NCBI GenBank assembly: GCA_027452145.1
Contig: DAIDHB010000113.1
Location: 1-41,800 of the forward strand
Source: Planctomycetales bacterium
GTDB lineage: Bacteria; Planctomycetota; Planctomycetia; Isosphaerales; Isosphaeraceae
Length of the DNA: 41,800 nt
Direction of reading: 5' to 3'
This document shows positions 16,594-24,889 of the stretch, in pieces. The stretch's first letter is position 1. Each line of letters begins with the position of its first letter. The notes under the pieces are model-generated. The model searched no databases. It was not told where the DNA came from and saw nothing but the letters and a program-made list of their open reading frames with translations. A program made the position numbers and the translations under genes.

Positions 16594-18177
16594 TCAGGGC
16601 GTGTTCGACGATGCCGCCTGTCCCTTGCGCCGGGCCTTCAGATTACCCCACAGCGCCTTGCCCTGGGTGCCGAGCTGCTGGACCAGCCGGCCGACCTTGG
16701 ACCGGCCGCCCATCTCGTGCAGGCGGCGGAGCAGGGCGGTCCGCTCGGCCTTGTGGAGGCGGGTGGCGATCGCCGGGAGGACCAGCTCGATGACGCCGAA
16801 AGGATGGGAATTGTCGAGCCCTCCGACCGCGGCGAACTCGGTGAACGAGGGCGGAAACTCGGCGCGGAGGGACTCGATCCGCGCCCGAACCGCCTGCTCG
16901 CGCGGCCGGCGGCCCGACGACCAGTCATACGGCGGATTCCAGCCGCCGCCGTCGAACTCGGGCGACTCGACGCCCGTCAGCACAACGAGCACCGGAGGCG
17001 CCTCGCTCCTCGGGTGCTCGATGAACCAGCGGTCCCAGGCCTGCGCCATCGCGACGTCGGCCTTCGTGTTCGCCTGTCGGGCGTCGATCGCGAGGATCAG
17101 CAGGTCCGCGGCCACGGCCGAGCCGACCGCCGTCTGGATCCGCGCGCTATCACGTCGGCTCTCGGACTCGGTCCAGCTCGCGTAATCCGGGACCTCGACC
17201 CAGGTCGCCTCTCGGAGCCGGTCGAGCGACGAGGGCTCGACCGCCAGGTTCGACAGTCGCGCCTTGATCAGCGTCAGGTCGCCGTGTGTCGACTTGCGCA
17301 GCTCGGCCATCAGCCGGCTTTTCCCCGATCCCGCCGCCCCTGCCACGGCGATCGTCAGCGGCGGAAGCTCGTCGGTGGCCGGCATCCCCGGGGCGTGGAT
17401 CCGGCGCGTGAGCCGGCGGTAATGCTCGGCCCCAATCGCCAGTCGGCCGCTCAGCAGTTCGACCAGGTGGGCACCGAGCCGGTTCACATACGCCTGGTAG
17501 AACCAGCGCAGCATGTTCTGCTGCATGTTCTTCCACGCCGGCTTCACGATCCACTCGCGGCTTCCCCACCGCGCCAGGCCGCCGACCGGGCTCAAAAACG
17601 GCAGCAGGTACGAGTAGAGGTCGTTCGCCTTCGAGATGTACCCCGCGACCTGGACGGCCCGCCGCCAGTGCGAGAGCGTCAGCAGGTCGCCGCCGGGCAC
17701 CTGGCGGCACAGGCGCGCCAGGTCGTCCGTCGCGAGCTCGAGCGCCGTCAACAGCTCGACCAGCGGCACATCGTCGATCGGGTTCGTGGCGAGAGGATGA
17801 TAGTGGGTGGCGAGCTTCTTGAAGAGATCGCGGCCGGAGTGGATGTAGGTGTCCATCTCCAGAAGGGCATCGAACGCGTAGGCATCGCCCTGGTCGGCGG
17901 CTTCCTGGACGATCTTCCAGGCGTCGCGGTCCATCGGGCTGAAGGTCTCGGGCGATTCCCAGTCGAGCGGCGGCATGACCGGGTGACCCGACTTGGTCCA
18001 CCGCGCGGCGAGGATCGAGAACAGCACGCCGGCCGTCACCCAGAGCGTCGTGGCGACGCCCAGGATGAGCCAGCCGCGTTCCCAGAGCCAGAGCATCCCC
18101 AGCCCCATGTAGGCCAGGATCGGGCCCACCAGGAGCAGGAAGAGCAGCCAGTATCGCCACTGCTTCAGCGGATTCAC
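16594..18177 (-). CDS. membrane-anchored P-loop (GTPase-like) protein
   Basis: The 527-residue product starts at a GTG at 18177, with GAGG ten bases upstream. Two transmembrane segments occupy about residues 9-30 and 36-57. A helical cytoplasmic domain comes next. A nucleotide-binding domain from about residue 270 carries the Walker A motif GAAGSGKSRL (280-289), a degenerate G3 region (WVEVPDYAS) and a beta strand ending in LVVLTGVES where NKxD would be expected. The layout resembles membrane GTPases of the YcjX/YfjP kind, but G3 and G4 are not canonical, so nucleotide specificity is uncertain. The gene converges with the slipin gene with 29 bases between their stops. A shared membrane role is possible but not shown. 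Confidence 0.7.
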   Translation of the reverse strand: MNPLKQWRYWLLFLLLVGPILAYMGLGMLWLWERGWLILGVATTLWVTAGVLFSILAARWTKSGHPVMPPLDWESPETFSPMDRDAWKIVQEAADQGDAYAFDALLEMDTYIHSGRDLFKKLATHYHPLATNPIDDVPLVELLTALELATDDLARLCRQVPGGDLLTLSHWRRAVQVAGYISKANDLYSYLLPFLSPVGGLARWGSREWIVKPAWKNMQQNMLRWFYQAYVNRLGAHLVELLSGRLAIGAEHYRRLTRRIHAPGMPATDELPPLTIAVAGAAGSGKSRLMAELRKSTHGDLTLIKARLSNLAVEPSSLDRLREATWVEVPDYASWTESESRRDSARIQTAVGSAVAADLLILAIDARQANTKADVAMAQAWDRWFIEHPRSEAPPVLVVLTGVESPEFDGGGWNPPYDWSSGRRPREQAVRARIESLRAEFPPSFTEFAAVGGLDNSHPFGVIELVLPAIATRLHKAERTALLRRLHEMGGRSKVGRLVQQLGTQGKALWGNLKARRKGQAASSNTP

Positions 18178-18224
18178 GCTGGTTCGCCTCGTTCACGAGG
18201 CCGCTGATGCTATCCGATCGCGAC

Positions 18225-18283
18225 GGGAGGGCAAGGTTCCTGCCGAGCCGCGGGGGAAGGCTCGGCAGGAGCCTTGCCCTCCC
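18225..18283. repeat. GGGAGGGCAAG palindromic repeat, copy B
   Basis: The two 25-base arms (18225-18249 and 18259-18283) pair with one mismatch around a nine-base loop. The left arm starts GGGAGGGCAAGG and ends TGCCGAGCC. This is the best-preserved copy of the family also seen at 12467 and 33175. It lies between the P-loop gene's start and the pheT stop and could also act as a strong hairpin downstream of pheT. Confidence 0.75.
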
Positions 18284-18354
18284 AGGAATCAGACCACTTC
18301 AGCGGATATCTCGATCGTAAGGAGGAGGGAACACCCTCAACACCGCGAGCCCGG

Positions 18355-20370
18355 CTATCCCCGGAGCCGGGCCTGGAGTCGCGACTCGCACTCCGCGACG
18401 ACGGACCGGACGGCCGCCTCGACCTCCTCGCCCGTGAGCGTTCGCTCCGGATGGCGGAACACCATGCTGAAGTGGACGCTCTGCCGGTCATCGGCGAGGT
18501 TACCGCCCTGGAAGGTGTCGAGGTAGTGCACGGCCTCGAGATTCGGGCCCGCGGCGCCGACCGCCGCCTTGGACAACTCCGCCCAGGGCAAAACCCGTGC
18601 CACTTCCAGCGAAAGGTCGCGAACCACGGCCGGAAACGGCGGCAAGGGCCGGTGCCCGGCCACGAGATTCGCCTCCTTCAACAGGACATCGAGTTCCAGC
18701 TCGGTCGCCGAGCACGCGCCTCGGAGCCCGAATTCGTCGAGCCGGGCGGGCGCGATCTCGCCGATGTAACCCAGTCGCGTCTCGCCCAGTCGCAGCTCGG
18801 CGGCCCGCCCGGGCGCGAACAGCGGGATCTCGACGGCCTGGGCCGAGAGCGGCGTCGCGACGTGCAGGCGGTCGAGCAGACCCTCGACGATCCCCTTGAG
18901 CCCCCGGAAATCGCTGCCGGCGACGATCGCCAGCCGCGTCGGCTCGTGCGGCAGGAGCCCGTCGGGCCGCGGGATGTAGACATTCGCGATCTCGAAGAGA
19001 TCGGCGTCGAACTGGCCATGCGCCTCGTTGTGCAGCCGCGCCGCCAGCAGGCTCGGGACGAGGCTCTGCCGCAGGGCGCTCTCGCGGCGCCGGCTGCTGT
19101 GATCGACCCGCAAGGGTGGCACGGCGGGATCCGGGCTGAGCCCGCCGCTCAGCCGCTCCTCGACCAGGCTGAACGTCGCGGCCTCGTCGAACCCCGCGCC
19201 GGTCAGGCTCTCGCGGATCGCACCCTCGACGCGCTCACGCTGCCCGCGCGGTGTGCTCGTGAGAGGCACGGCGCGGTCCTCGGGGATGTGCTCGTAACCG
19301 TGAATCCGCGCGACCTCCTCGATCAGGTCGATCTCGCGCTCCAGGTCGCTGCGCCAGCTCGGCGGGCGGAATGTCAGGCTCGACGGCGACTCGCCGGCCG
19401 GCTCCAGGCCCAGGGCGCGGAGGATCCGGTCGACCGCGGCCCGGTCGATGTCGATGCCCAGGATCCGGCGGATCTGACCCAGCCGCAAGGTGACGGGCGG
19501 CCGGTCGTACGACTTGTCGCCGACGTCGATCACTCCGGGGTGGAGCGTCCCGCCGGCCAGGCGGAGGACCAGCTCGGCACAGCGGCGGCTGGCCCATTCG
19601 GTGGCCTCGGGGTCGATCGGCCGCTCGAACCGGAAGCTCGACGGGCTGAACAGTCCCAGCGCCCGCGAGGTCCGGCGCACGGAGATCGGGTCGAACCGGG
19701 CGGCCTCAATCAGGATATTCGTCGTTCCGGGCCCGATCTCGGTGTCCAGCCCGCCCATCACGCCGGCCAGGCCGACCGGCCGCTCGGCGTCGGCGATGGC
19801 CAGCATGTCGGGGGTCAGCTCGTAGACCTTGTTGTTGATCGCAGTGAGCTTTTCGCCCGGTTTCGCGCGACGGACGACCAGCCGGCGGCCGGCCAGGCGG
19901 TCGAGGTCGTAGGCATGCAGCGGCTGGCCGCACTCGAACATCACATAGTTGGTGATGTCCACGACGTTGCTGATCGGCCGGACGCCCAGCGTCTCGAGCC
20001 GCTTGCGCATCCACCAGGGGCTCGGCCCGACCTTCGCCCCCGAGACGACCCGCGCCGTGAACCGCGGGCAGATGTCCGGATCCTCGACCGACACGGCGGT
20101 CCGCGTCTCGACCGGCGGGCCGGACGTCGCCGGCCGCGGGTCGGGCAGGCAGAGCGGCCGGTCGAAGACGGCCGAGATCTCCCGCGCGACGCCGATGTGC
20201 CCGAGGCAATCGGGCCGGTTGCTCGTGACCTCCAGGTCGATCGCGATGTCGCCTCCGACGTCGCTGATCCCCTCGAGGTTCAACCCGGTCAGGGCGAGCC
20301 GCTCGGCCAGGGTCTCGACGGGTAGATCGAGTCGCAGGTAATCCGTCAGCCAGTTCCAGCTCACGATCAT
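18355..20370 (-). CDS. pheT: phenylalanyl-tRNA synthetase beta subunit, short form
   Basis: The 671-residue product aligns from end to end with PheT. It has an N-terminal B1-like strand-helix (MIVSWNWLTDYLRLDLPVETL), the B3/B4 domain (FTARVVSGAKVGPSPWWMRKRL, ISNVVDITNYVMFECGQPLHAYD), the B5 domain and catalytic-like core, and a C-terminal anticodon-binding domain (VVRDLSLEVARVLPWAEL). The Escherichia coli protein has about 795 residues. The difference is the missing tRNA-binding (EMAP/OB-fold) insert, since the sequence runs directly from LNLEGISDVGGDIAIDLEV to TSNRPDCLGHIGVARE. PheT forms the alpha2-beta2 enzyme with PheS. Its ATG at 20370 overlaps the stop of the APC permease gene by four bases (ATGA). 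Confidence 0.95.
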   Translation of the reverse strand: MIVSWNWLTDYLRLDLPVETLAERLALTGLNLEGISDVGGDIAIDLEVTSNRPDCLGHIGVAREISAVFDRPLCLPDPRPATSGPPVETRTAVSVEDPDICPRFTARVVSGAKVGPSPWWMRKRLETLGVRPISNVVDITNYVMFECGQPLHAYDLDRLAGRRLVVRRAKPGEKLTAINNKVYELTPDMLAIADAERPVGLAGVMGGLDTEIGPGTTNILIEAARFDPISVRRTSRALGLFSPSSFRFERPIDPEATEWASRRCAELVLRLAGGTLHPGVIDVGDKSYDRPPVTLRLGQIRRILGIDIDRAAVDRILRALGLEPAGESPSSLTFRPPSWRSDLEREIDLIEEVARIHGYEHIPEDRAVPLTSTPRGQRERVEGAIRESLTGAGFDEAATFSLVEERLSGGLSPDPAVPPLRVDHSSRRRESALRQSLVPSLLAARLHNEAHGQFDADLFEIANVYIPRPDGLLPHEPTRLAIVAGSDFRGLKGIVEGLLDRLHVATPLSAQAVEIPLFAPGRAAELRLGETRLGYIGEIAPARLDEFGLRGACSATELELDVLLKEANLVAGHRPLPPFPAVVRDLSLEVARVLPWAELSKAAVGAAGPNLEAVHYLDTFQGGNLADDRQSVHFSMVFRHPERTLTGEEVEAAVRSVVAECESRLQARLRG

Positions 20371-21926
20371 GGCGCGGTCAGCTCGCTATCGTCTCTCGCG
20401 ATCGACCCCTTCCGCGCCGCGGCCACCCGCGACCAGACGAGGTAGACCGGGATTCCAGCCAGGACGATCAGGTAGCCCTTCCCGGACGTCCCCGGCCTCA
20501 GGTAGATGAAATCGACGACCAGGAGGATCGCCAGCGTGATGTAGATCAGGATCGGCAGCGGATACCCGATCGTCCGATACGGACGCTCGGCCGAGGGCTG
20601 TTTCCGGCGGAGGGCAATCACCGCGCCGACCATCAGCGAGTAGAACGTCACATCCACCGGGATCACGTATTCCAGCAGCTCGTCATACAGCTTGCCCGGC
20701 GTGAATCCCCCGGCACCGTCGGCCGTCATGGTCACCGGCAGCACCAGGAGCGCCGCCCAGAGTCCCTGGGCGAGCAGCGCGACGGCCGGGACGTGGAAGC
20801 GATTGGTCGTGGCGACGGCGCGGAAGAACAGGCCGTCGAGCGCCATCGCGTAGTAGATCCGCGCCCCGGCCAGGACCAGTCCGTTGACGCAGCCGAACGT
20901 CGAGATCAGGATCGCCGCGGCCATGATCGCCTGGCCCCGCGGGCCGAGGATCGCCTGAAGTACGGCCGTGCCCACACGCCCCTCGGGGGCATGCTGAATC
21001 CCGTCGAGCGGCAAGGTCACGATGTAGGCGACGTTCGCCAGCAGGTAGAGCAAGATCACGGTCGAACAGCCGAGGAAAAGCGCCAGGGGCAGTGTCCGGC
21101 CCGGGTTGCGGGTCTCCGCCCCGGTGAAGGTGACATTGTTCCAGGCCGACTGCGAGAACAACGGCCCGATCATGGCGAGGCCCAGCAGCATCGGCAGCGC
21201 GAGCGGCCCAGAGAGCGAGAAGTTGGGCGAGGCCGTCGCGGGGTCCCAGCCATTGGCCCGCGGGTTCCACCACGACGACGTCCATGCCGCGGCCCCGGTG
21301 TTCGCGCCGAGCGTGAGCCCGAGCACGACGAGACCCAGCAGCGCGGCCGTCTTGGTGAAGGTGAACGAGTTCTGGATCCACTTCCCCAGCCGCAGGCCGC
21401 GCATGTTGACGGCCGTGAGCGACGCGATCAGCACCATCGCCACCAGTTGCTGGGTCGACAGGCTGATCCCGTACCCACCCAGCCGGATCGGTTCGACGAG
21501 GTAGACCCGGTCGCCGATCGCCGGCCAGAAGACGCCGAGGAACTTGGCGAAGGCCACCGCGACGGCCGCGATCGTGCCGGTCTGCACGACCAGGAACATC
21601 GCCCAGCCGAACAGGAAGCCGAACATCGGGCTATACGACTCGCGCAGGAAGACGTACTGCCCGCCCGCGCGGGGCATCATGGCGGCGACCTCGGCCGCCG
21701 AGATCGCCCCCGAGAGAGTCATCAGGCCCGAAAGCGCCCAGGCCGCCAGCAGCCAGCCCGGCGAGCCGACCAGCCGCGCCGACTCGGCCGAGGTGATGAA
21801 GATGCCCGAGCCAATCATCGCCCCCATCACGATCATCGTCGCGTCGACCGTGCCCAGCTCGCGCACCAGGCCGGCCTTGCCCGTCGCGGGCGGGGATTCC
21901 TCGGATGTGGTCATCGGCTGCGGCAT
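20367..21926 (-). CDS. APC superfamily amino acid permease
   Basis: The 519-residue product has about 12 transmembrane segments and the APC signatures. These include VDATMIVMGAMIGSGIFITSAESARLVGSPGWLL in TM1 with the unwound GSGIF, AEVAAMMPRAGGQYVFLRESYSP after TM2, and a Trp-Asn-Asn-Val segment (QSAWNNVTFTGAETRNPGRTLP) in TM6. It resembles LAT/cationic amino acid transporter-like exchangers, and the substrate is unknown. It lies between pheS and pheT in the translation cluster and its stop overlaps the pheT start, so it should be co-translated with pheT. A phenylalanine or other amino acid substrate is tempting but only inferred from context. The ATG at 21914 is an alternative start. Confidence 0.9.
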   Translation of the reverse strand: MPQPMTTSEESPPATGKAGLVRELGTVDATMIVMGAMIGSGIFITSAESARLVGSPGWLLAAWALSGLMTLSGAISAAEVAAMMPRAGGQYVFLRESYSPMFGFLFGWAMFLVVQTGTIAAVAVAFAKFLGVFWPAIGDRVYLVEPIRLGGYGISLSTQQLVAMVLIASLTAVNMRGLRLGKWIQNSFTFTKTAALLGLVVLGLTLGANTGAAAWTSSWWNPRANGWDPATASPNFSLSGPLALPMLLGLAMIGPLFSQSAWNNVTFTGAETRNPGRTLPLALFLGCSTVILLYLLANVAYIVTLPLDGIQHAPEGRVGTAVLQAILGPRGQAIMAAAILISTFGCVNGLVLAGARIYYAMALDGLFFRAVATTNRFHVPAVALLAQGLWAALLVLPVTMTADGAGGFTPGKLYDELLEYVIPVDVTFYSLMVGAVIALRRKQPSAERPYRTIGYPLPILIYITLAILLVVDFIYLRPGTSGKGYLIVLAGIPVYLVWSRVAAARKGSIARDDSELTAP

Positions 21927-22013
21927 CGCGGCGTGATGGCTCCGGCAAGAGGATGCGCAATGAAGGAGGGCGAAACGGCGGCCCGGCGAGGCGAAGAGAA
22001 TCGACGGACGCGA

Positions 22014-22253
22014 TTATGACTTCAACCCGTCGACGAACGCCTGGACCTCGGCGATCGCCACGCTCACGCGGTCCCGCCGCCAGTCGATCAAGGCCGAGTC
22101 CAGGGCACGCTGGAGCTGGTGGACCAGCAGCGTGGCCGCCTCCTTTGGCGTGCCCCCCTCGGCGCGGATCTCGGGGAAGTCGCGATGATGGACGCAGGCG
22201 GTCGAGGTGTGCTCGCCTGTCGTCACGATCACCTTGCTGGTTTCGGTATCCAT
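22014..22253 (-). CDS. small HicB-like protein (79 aa)
   Basis: The 79-residue product has a compact beta-alpha pattern. The strands are SKVIVTTGEHTSTACVHH, followed by FPEIRAEGGTPKEAATLLVHQLQRALD, which resembles the PGxxAEGDTxEEAxxNxxEAL helix region of HicB-type partial RNase H folds. The C-terminal helix is VSVAIAEVQAFVDGL. No HicA toxin gene is adjacent, so an antitoxin role is not supported. It lies between pheS (85 bases away) and the permease (87 bases away) on the same strand and is probably co-transcribed with both. Coding-like composition supports a real gene. Confidence 0.65.
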   Translation of the reverse strand: MDTETSKVIVTTGEHTSTACVHHRDFPEIRAEGGTPKEAATLLVHQLQRALDSALIDWRRDRVSVAIAEVQAFVDGLKS

Positions 22254-22338
22254 GCCTGAGACCTCGGCGAGAAGTCGATGTTGGGAGGGCGGGTGCGTCC
22301 GGCGAATTCGCGACGGCCCGCGTTCCGGCGGGCTCGGA

Positions 22339-23391
22339 TCAGAACTGGCGGAGGAAGCGAACGTCGTTCTGATAGAGCAGGCGGATATCGTCGATCCCGT
22401 GCCGCCGCATGCAGAGCCGCTCGATCCCCAGGCCGAAGGCGAAACCCGTCACCTCGTCCGGGTCGTAACCGACGGCCCGGAGGACGTTCGGGTCGACCAT
22501 CCCCGCCCCTCCCATTTCAACCCAACGGTTGCCGCCGTGCCAGAGCATATCGACTTCGACGCTCGGTTCGGTGAACGGGAAGAACGACGGACGGAAGCGG
22601 ATCGTGACGTCTTTCCCGAGGTACGCCCGCGCGAACAGGCGGAGGACCGACTTCAGGTCGCCCATGGTCACGCCGCGGTCGACCATCAGGCCCTCGACCT
22701 GGTGGAACATGAACGAGTGCGTCGCGTCGACCGTGTCCGGCCGATAGACCCGCCCGATGGCGATGACCCGCACCGGCGGCGGCTGCGACTCCATCACGCG
22801 GATCTGCACCGTGCTGGTCTGGCTGCGGAGCATCGCCGACTCACCCGTCGGCGAACCAGCGCCGCCGGGAGCGCTCTTCCCGCCGACGGCCAGGTAAAAG
22901 TTGTCGAGAGGGTCGCGGGCCGGATGGCTGGGCGGGATATTCAGCGCGTCGAAGTTGTGCCGGACGTCCTCGACCTCGGGTCCTCTTGCCACGGCGAACC
23001 CGAACCGGCCGAACAGGTCGATCAGCTCGTCGGCCGTCTGCGTCAAGGGATGCCGGTGCCCCTGCCGCGGGCGGATTCCCGGCAGCGTGACGTCGATCGC
23101 CCCGACGGCGACGTCCTTGCGCTCCACCCGCGACCGGGCCGCGTCGCAGGCCGACTCGAGGTCGGTCTTCACGGCGTTGAACCGCTGCCCGTAGCCCTTC
23201 CTCGAGGCGGGCTCCAGCGTCTTGAGGCGCTCCTGGGCCGCCTTGACCCGGCCGTGCTTCTGGCCGAGGTACTCGACGCGGGCCGACTCGACTGCCTCGG
23301 GCGAGCCGGCCGACTCGAACGCCGCCAGACCCTCGGCGCGCAGGGCGTCGAGCTGGGCCAGGGCGTCGGAGAGCGCGTCGCTTGAGCTCAT
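22339..23391 (-). CDS. pheS: phenylalanyl-tRNA synthetase alpha subunit
   Basis: The 350-residue product has the N-terminal coiled coil (LAQLDALRAEGLAAF through VKAAQERLKTLEP) and the class II core. The core has HPLTQTADELIDLFGRFGF, the motif-2 region with LRSQTSTVQIRVME and GRVYRPDTVDATHSFMFHQVEGL, the strand FRPSFFPFTEPSVEVDM, and motif 3 GFAFGLGIERLCMRRHGIDDIR. It catalyses tRNA-Phe charging with PheT, whose gene lies two genes downstream. The ATG at 23391 fits the family N-terminus, though its Shine-Dalgarno sequence is weak. It follows rplT after a 261-base gap that holds a strong palindrome. Confidence 0.96.
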   Translation of the reverse strand: MSSSDALSDALAQLDALRAEGLAAFESAGSPEAVESARVEYLGQKHGRVKAAQERLKTLEPASRKGYGQRFNAVKTDLESACDAARSRVERKDVAVGAIDVTLPGIRPRQGHRHPLTQTADELIDLFGRFGFAVARGPEVEDVRHNFDALNIPPSHPARDPLDNFYLAVGGKSAPGGAGSPTGESAMLRSQTSTVQIRVMESQPPPVRVIAIGRVYRPDTVDATHSFMFHQVEGLMVDRGVTMGDLKSVLRLFARAYLGKDVTIRFRPSFFPFTEPSVEVDMLWHGGNRWVEMGGAGMVDPNVLRAVGYDPDEVTGFAFGLGIERLCMRRHGIDDIRLLYQNDVRFLRQF

Positions 23392-23443
23392 CGGGACTCG
23401 CCGGTAAGAGCCTGTCCCGGAAGCCTCCGAGACCGTATCGCAG

Positions 23444-23460
23444 GGTGGGCATTGCCCCCC
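23444..23460. repeat. small GGTGGGCATTGCCCCCC dyad
   Basis: This short near-palindrome lies about 55 bases upstream of the pheS start. It resembles the GGTGGGCAATGCCCACC word found between genes of many bacteria. It is a single, short copy. Confidence 0.35.
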
Positions 23461-23561
23461 GATTCGAGGACGACGACTCGCCGTCCCTTGCGGAACGCCG
23501 TCGAACGGCTTCGCGACAGCCTCGGGGCCGCCTGAGATCGTCGCCAGGACGGTCGGATCCG

Positions 23562-23640
23562 GGCGAGCGGGGGGCGTCAGCCCCTTTCTCCCAGGGCGTT
23601 CTTCACCGGACAGAGGGCTGGCTGACGCCACCCGCTCGCC
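23562..23640. repeat. long palindrome between rplT and pheS
   Basis: The arms GGCGAGCGGGGGGCGTCAGC(C) at 23562-23582 and (G)GCTGACGCCACCCGCTCGCC at 23620-23640 are 21 bases each and pair with one mismatch. The loop is 37 bases. The right arm ends 13 bases from the rplT stop at 23653, so in the mRNA it forms a hairpin directly after rplT. It may be a dispersed repeat that also serves as a processing or attenuation point before pheS. Confidence 0.7.
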
Positions 23641-23652
23641 TGGCCTCTGGGC

Positions 23653-24051
23653 TCAGGCCGTCCGCGACTTGGCCCGCTTTTCAACCTCGGCGTCGTGACG
23701 ATCGAGGTGCTCGCGGACCCGGGTGATGATCGCGTCGAATGCCTCGGAGTCGTGGATCGCCAGCTCGGAGAGGCTCTTGCGATCCAGCCCGATGCTGGCC
23801 AGCCGGAGGCCGTGGATGAGCCGGCTGTAACGAAGCCCGCGCATCTCGGCGGCGGCGCTCAGCCGGACGATGAACAGCCGGCGGAACTCGCGCTTGCGGG
23901 CGCGGCGGTCGCGGAAGGCGAACATGCCCGCCCGCAGGAGGGTCTCCTTCGCCGACTTGAGTAGACGGCGACGCCCGCCCACGAAGCCCTTGGACCGCTG
24001 GAAGATTCGCTTCTTACGCCGGCTGCGGGCGGCACCACTCTTGGAACGCAT
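23653..24051 (-). CDS. rplT: 50S ribosomal protein L20
   Basis: The 132-residue product is clearly L20. It has the basic N-terminal extension (RSRRKKRIFQRSKGFVGGRRRLL, AFRDRRARKREFRRLFIVRLSAA) and the globular half (GLRYSRLIHGLRLASIGLDRKSLSELAIHDSEAF). L20 binds 23S rRNA early in 50S assembly and represses its own operon in several bacteria. The length is slightly above the usual 117-120 residues because of a charged C-terminal tail (HDAEVEKRAKSRTA). It lies 162 bases downstream of rpmI. Confidence 0.97.
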   Translation of the reverse strand: MRSKSGAARSRRKKRIFQRSKGFVGGRRRLLKSAKETLLRAGMFAFRDRRARKREFRRLFIVRLSAAAEMRGLRYSRLIHGLRLASIGLDRKSLSELAIHDSEAFDAIITRVREHLDRHDAEVEKRAKSRTA

Positions 24052-24213
24052 CGGTCAGCTCTCTCTAGATCGGTGCGCCATCGGCACCGTCACCATGGAT
24101 GGAAGATCGGGTTCAATCTCGATCGGGCGGGCCGGCCGGCCCCGCGTCGTGAGCTCGGACATCCTGCGAGTCCACCGCGCCGCGGTCGAGCGGCACGGCC
24201 TGTCGGCGAATCG

Positions 24214-24531
24214 TCAGGACTGCGGGGCCGACGCGGGAGCGGGATTCTCGCCGGTTGCGGCGCCCGCCGGCTCGCCATGTTCGTGCAGCGCCACCTGCCT
24301 GCTGGCCTCGACCTGATTGGGGTCGACGTTCTGCCGCTCGAGGCGGGCGAAGCGGATCCGGCGGGCCTCGGCCCGGTTCGCCAGCGTCGCCTTCTTGCGG
24401 AGCCGCCGGATCTTCTTGCCGTTCTTGTGGCTATTCAGGTGCGACGAGCCGCACGGCTTGTGGCGAACCTTGCCGGTCGCCGAGATCTTGAACCGCTTCT
24501 TCATCCCCTTGTGGGTCTTCAGCTTGGGCAT
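24214..24531 (-). CDS. rpmI: 50S ribosomal protein L35 with C-terminal tail
   Basis: The N-terminal 65 or so residues are classical L35 (MPKLKTHKGMKKRFKISATG, LNSHKNGKKIRRLRKKATL). L35 is normally 64-66 residues. This one has 105, with a tail of about 35-40 residues that starts with a helical Arg/Glu segment (LERQNVDPNQVEASRQVALH) and ends in Ala/Pro/Gly-rich sequence. The function of the tail is unknown. The gene follows infC after an unusually long gap of 358 bases and precedes rplT, as in the conserved IF3-L35-L20 order. Confidence 0.97.
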   Translation of the reverse strand: MPKLKTHKGMKKRFKISATGKVRHKPCGSSHLNSHKNGKKIRRLRKKATLANRAEARRIRFARLERQNVDPNQVEASRQVALHEHGEPAGAATGENPAPASAPQS

Positions 24532-24889
24532 GTCAGGTCAATCCTCGTCCGGCTCCCGGGCGGCGCCGCGCGATCGGGATCGGAGGTCATTGAATCAGGA
24601 TTTCGGGCGGCGTGCCGGCACGCCTGGCCCGCACCGGACCTGGTCTGTACGATCGGGCGGACCGACAGGCGATGCGGGCTGGCTGGGCTGGAGGGCGGGC
24701 AGGAGTCCTCCAGATGCGCCGAGTCCCAGAGATTAGCAGATCCGATACCCCTGCGTCCAGCGGCCGTCGCGATCAAATCGCGGGAATCCCGCAGGCCGAA
24801 CCCTCCTCGGGCGGCCCCGCGCCGGATCGGATGGGCCGGCTGGCCGGCGGAAATCAGGAGCAGGGATGGGCGACCGGCCGGCCCAGGGG
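24532..24889 (-). other. 358-bp gap between infC and rpmI
   Basis: No coding frame with plausible composition is seen on either strand. In most bacteria this junction is short or holds a translational operator for L20. On the minus strand an extended -10-like TGCTAATCT lies near 24736-24744, but no clear -35 accompanies it. The region could hold a regulatory leader for rpmI-rplT, an internal promoter, or both. Confidence 0.4.

Noticed and set aside
22014..22253. A HicAB toxin-antitoxin pair
   Set aside because: Only the HicB-like half is visible. The gaps on each side are under 90 bases and cannot hold a HicA gene.
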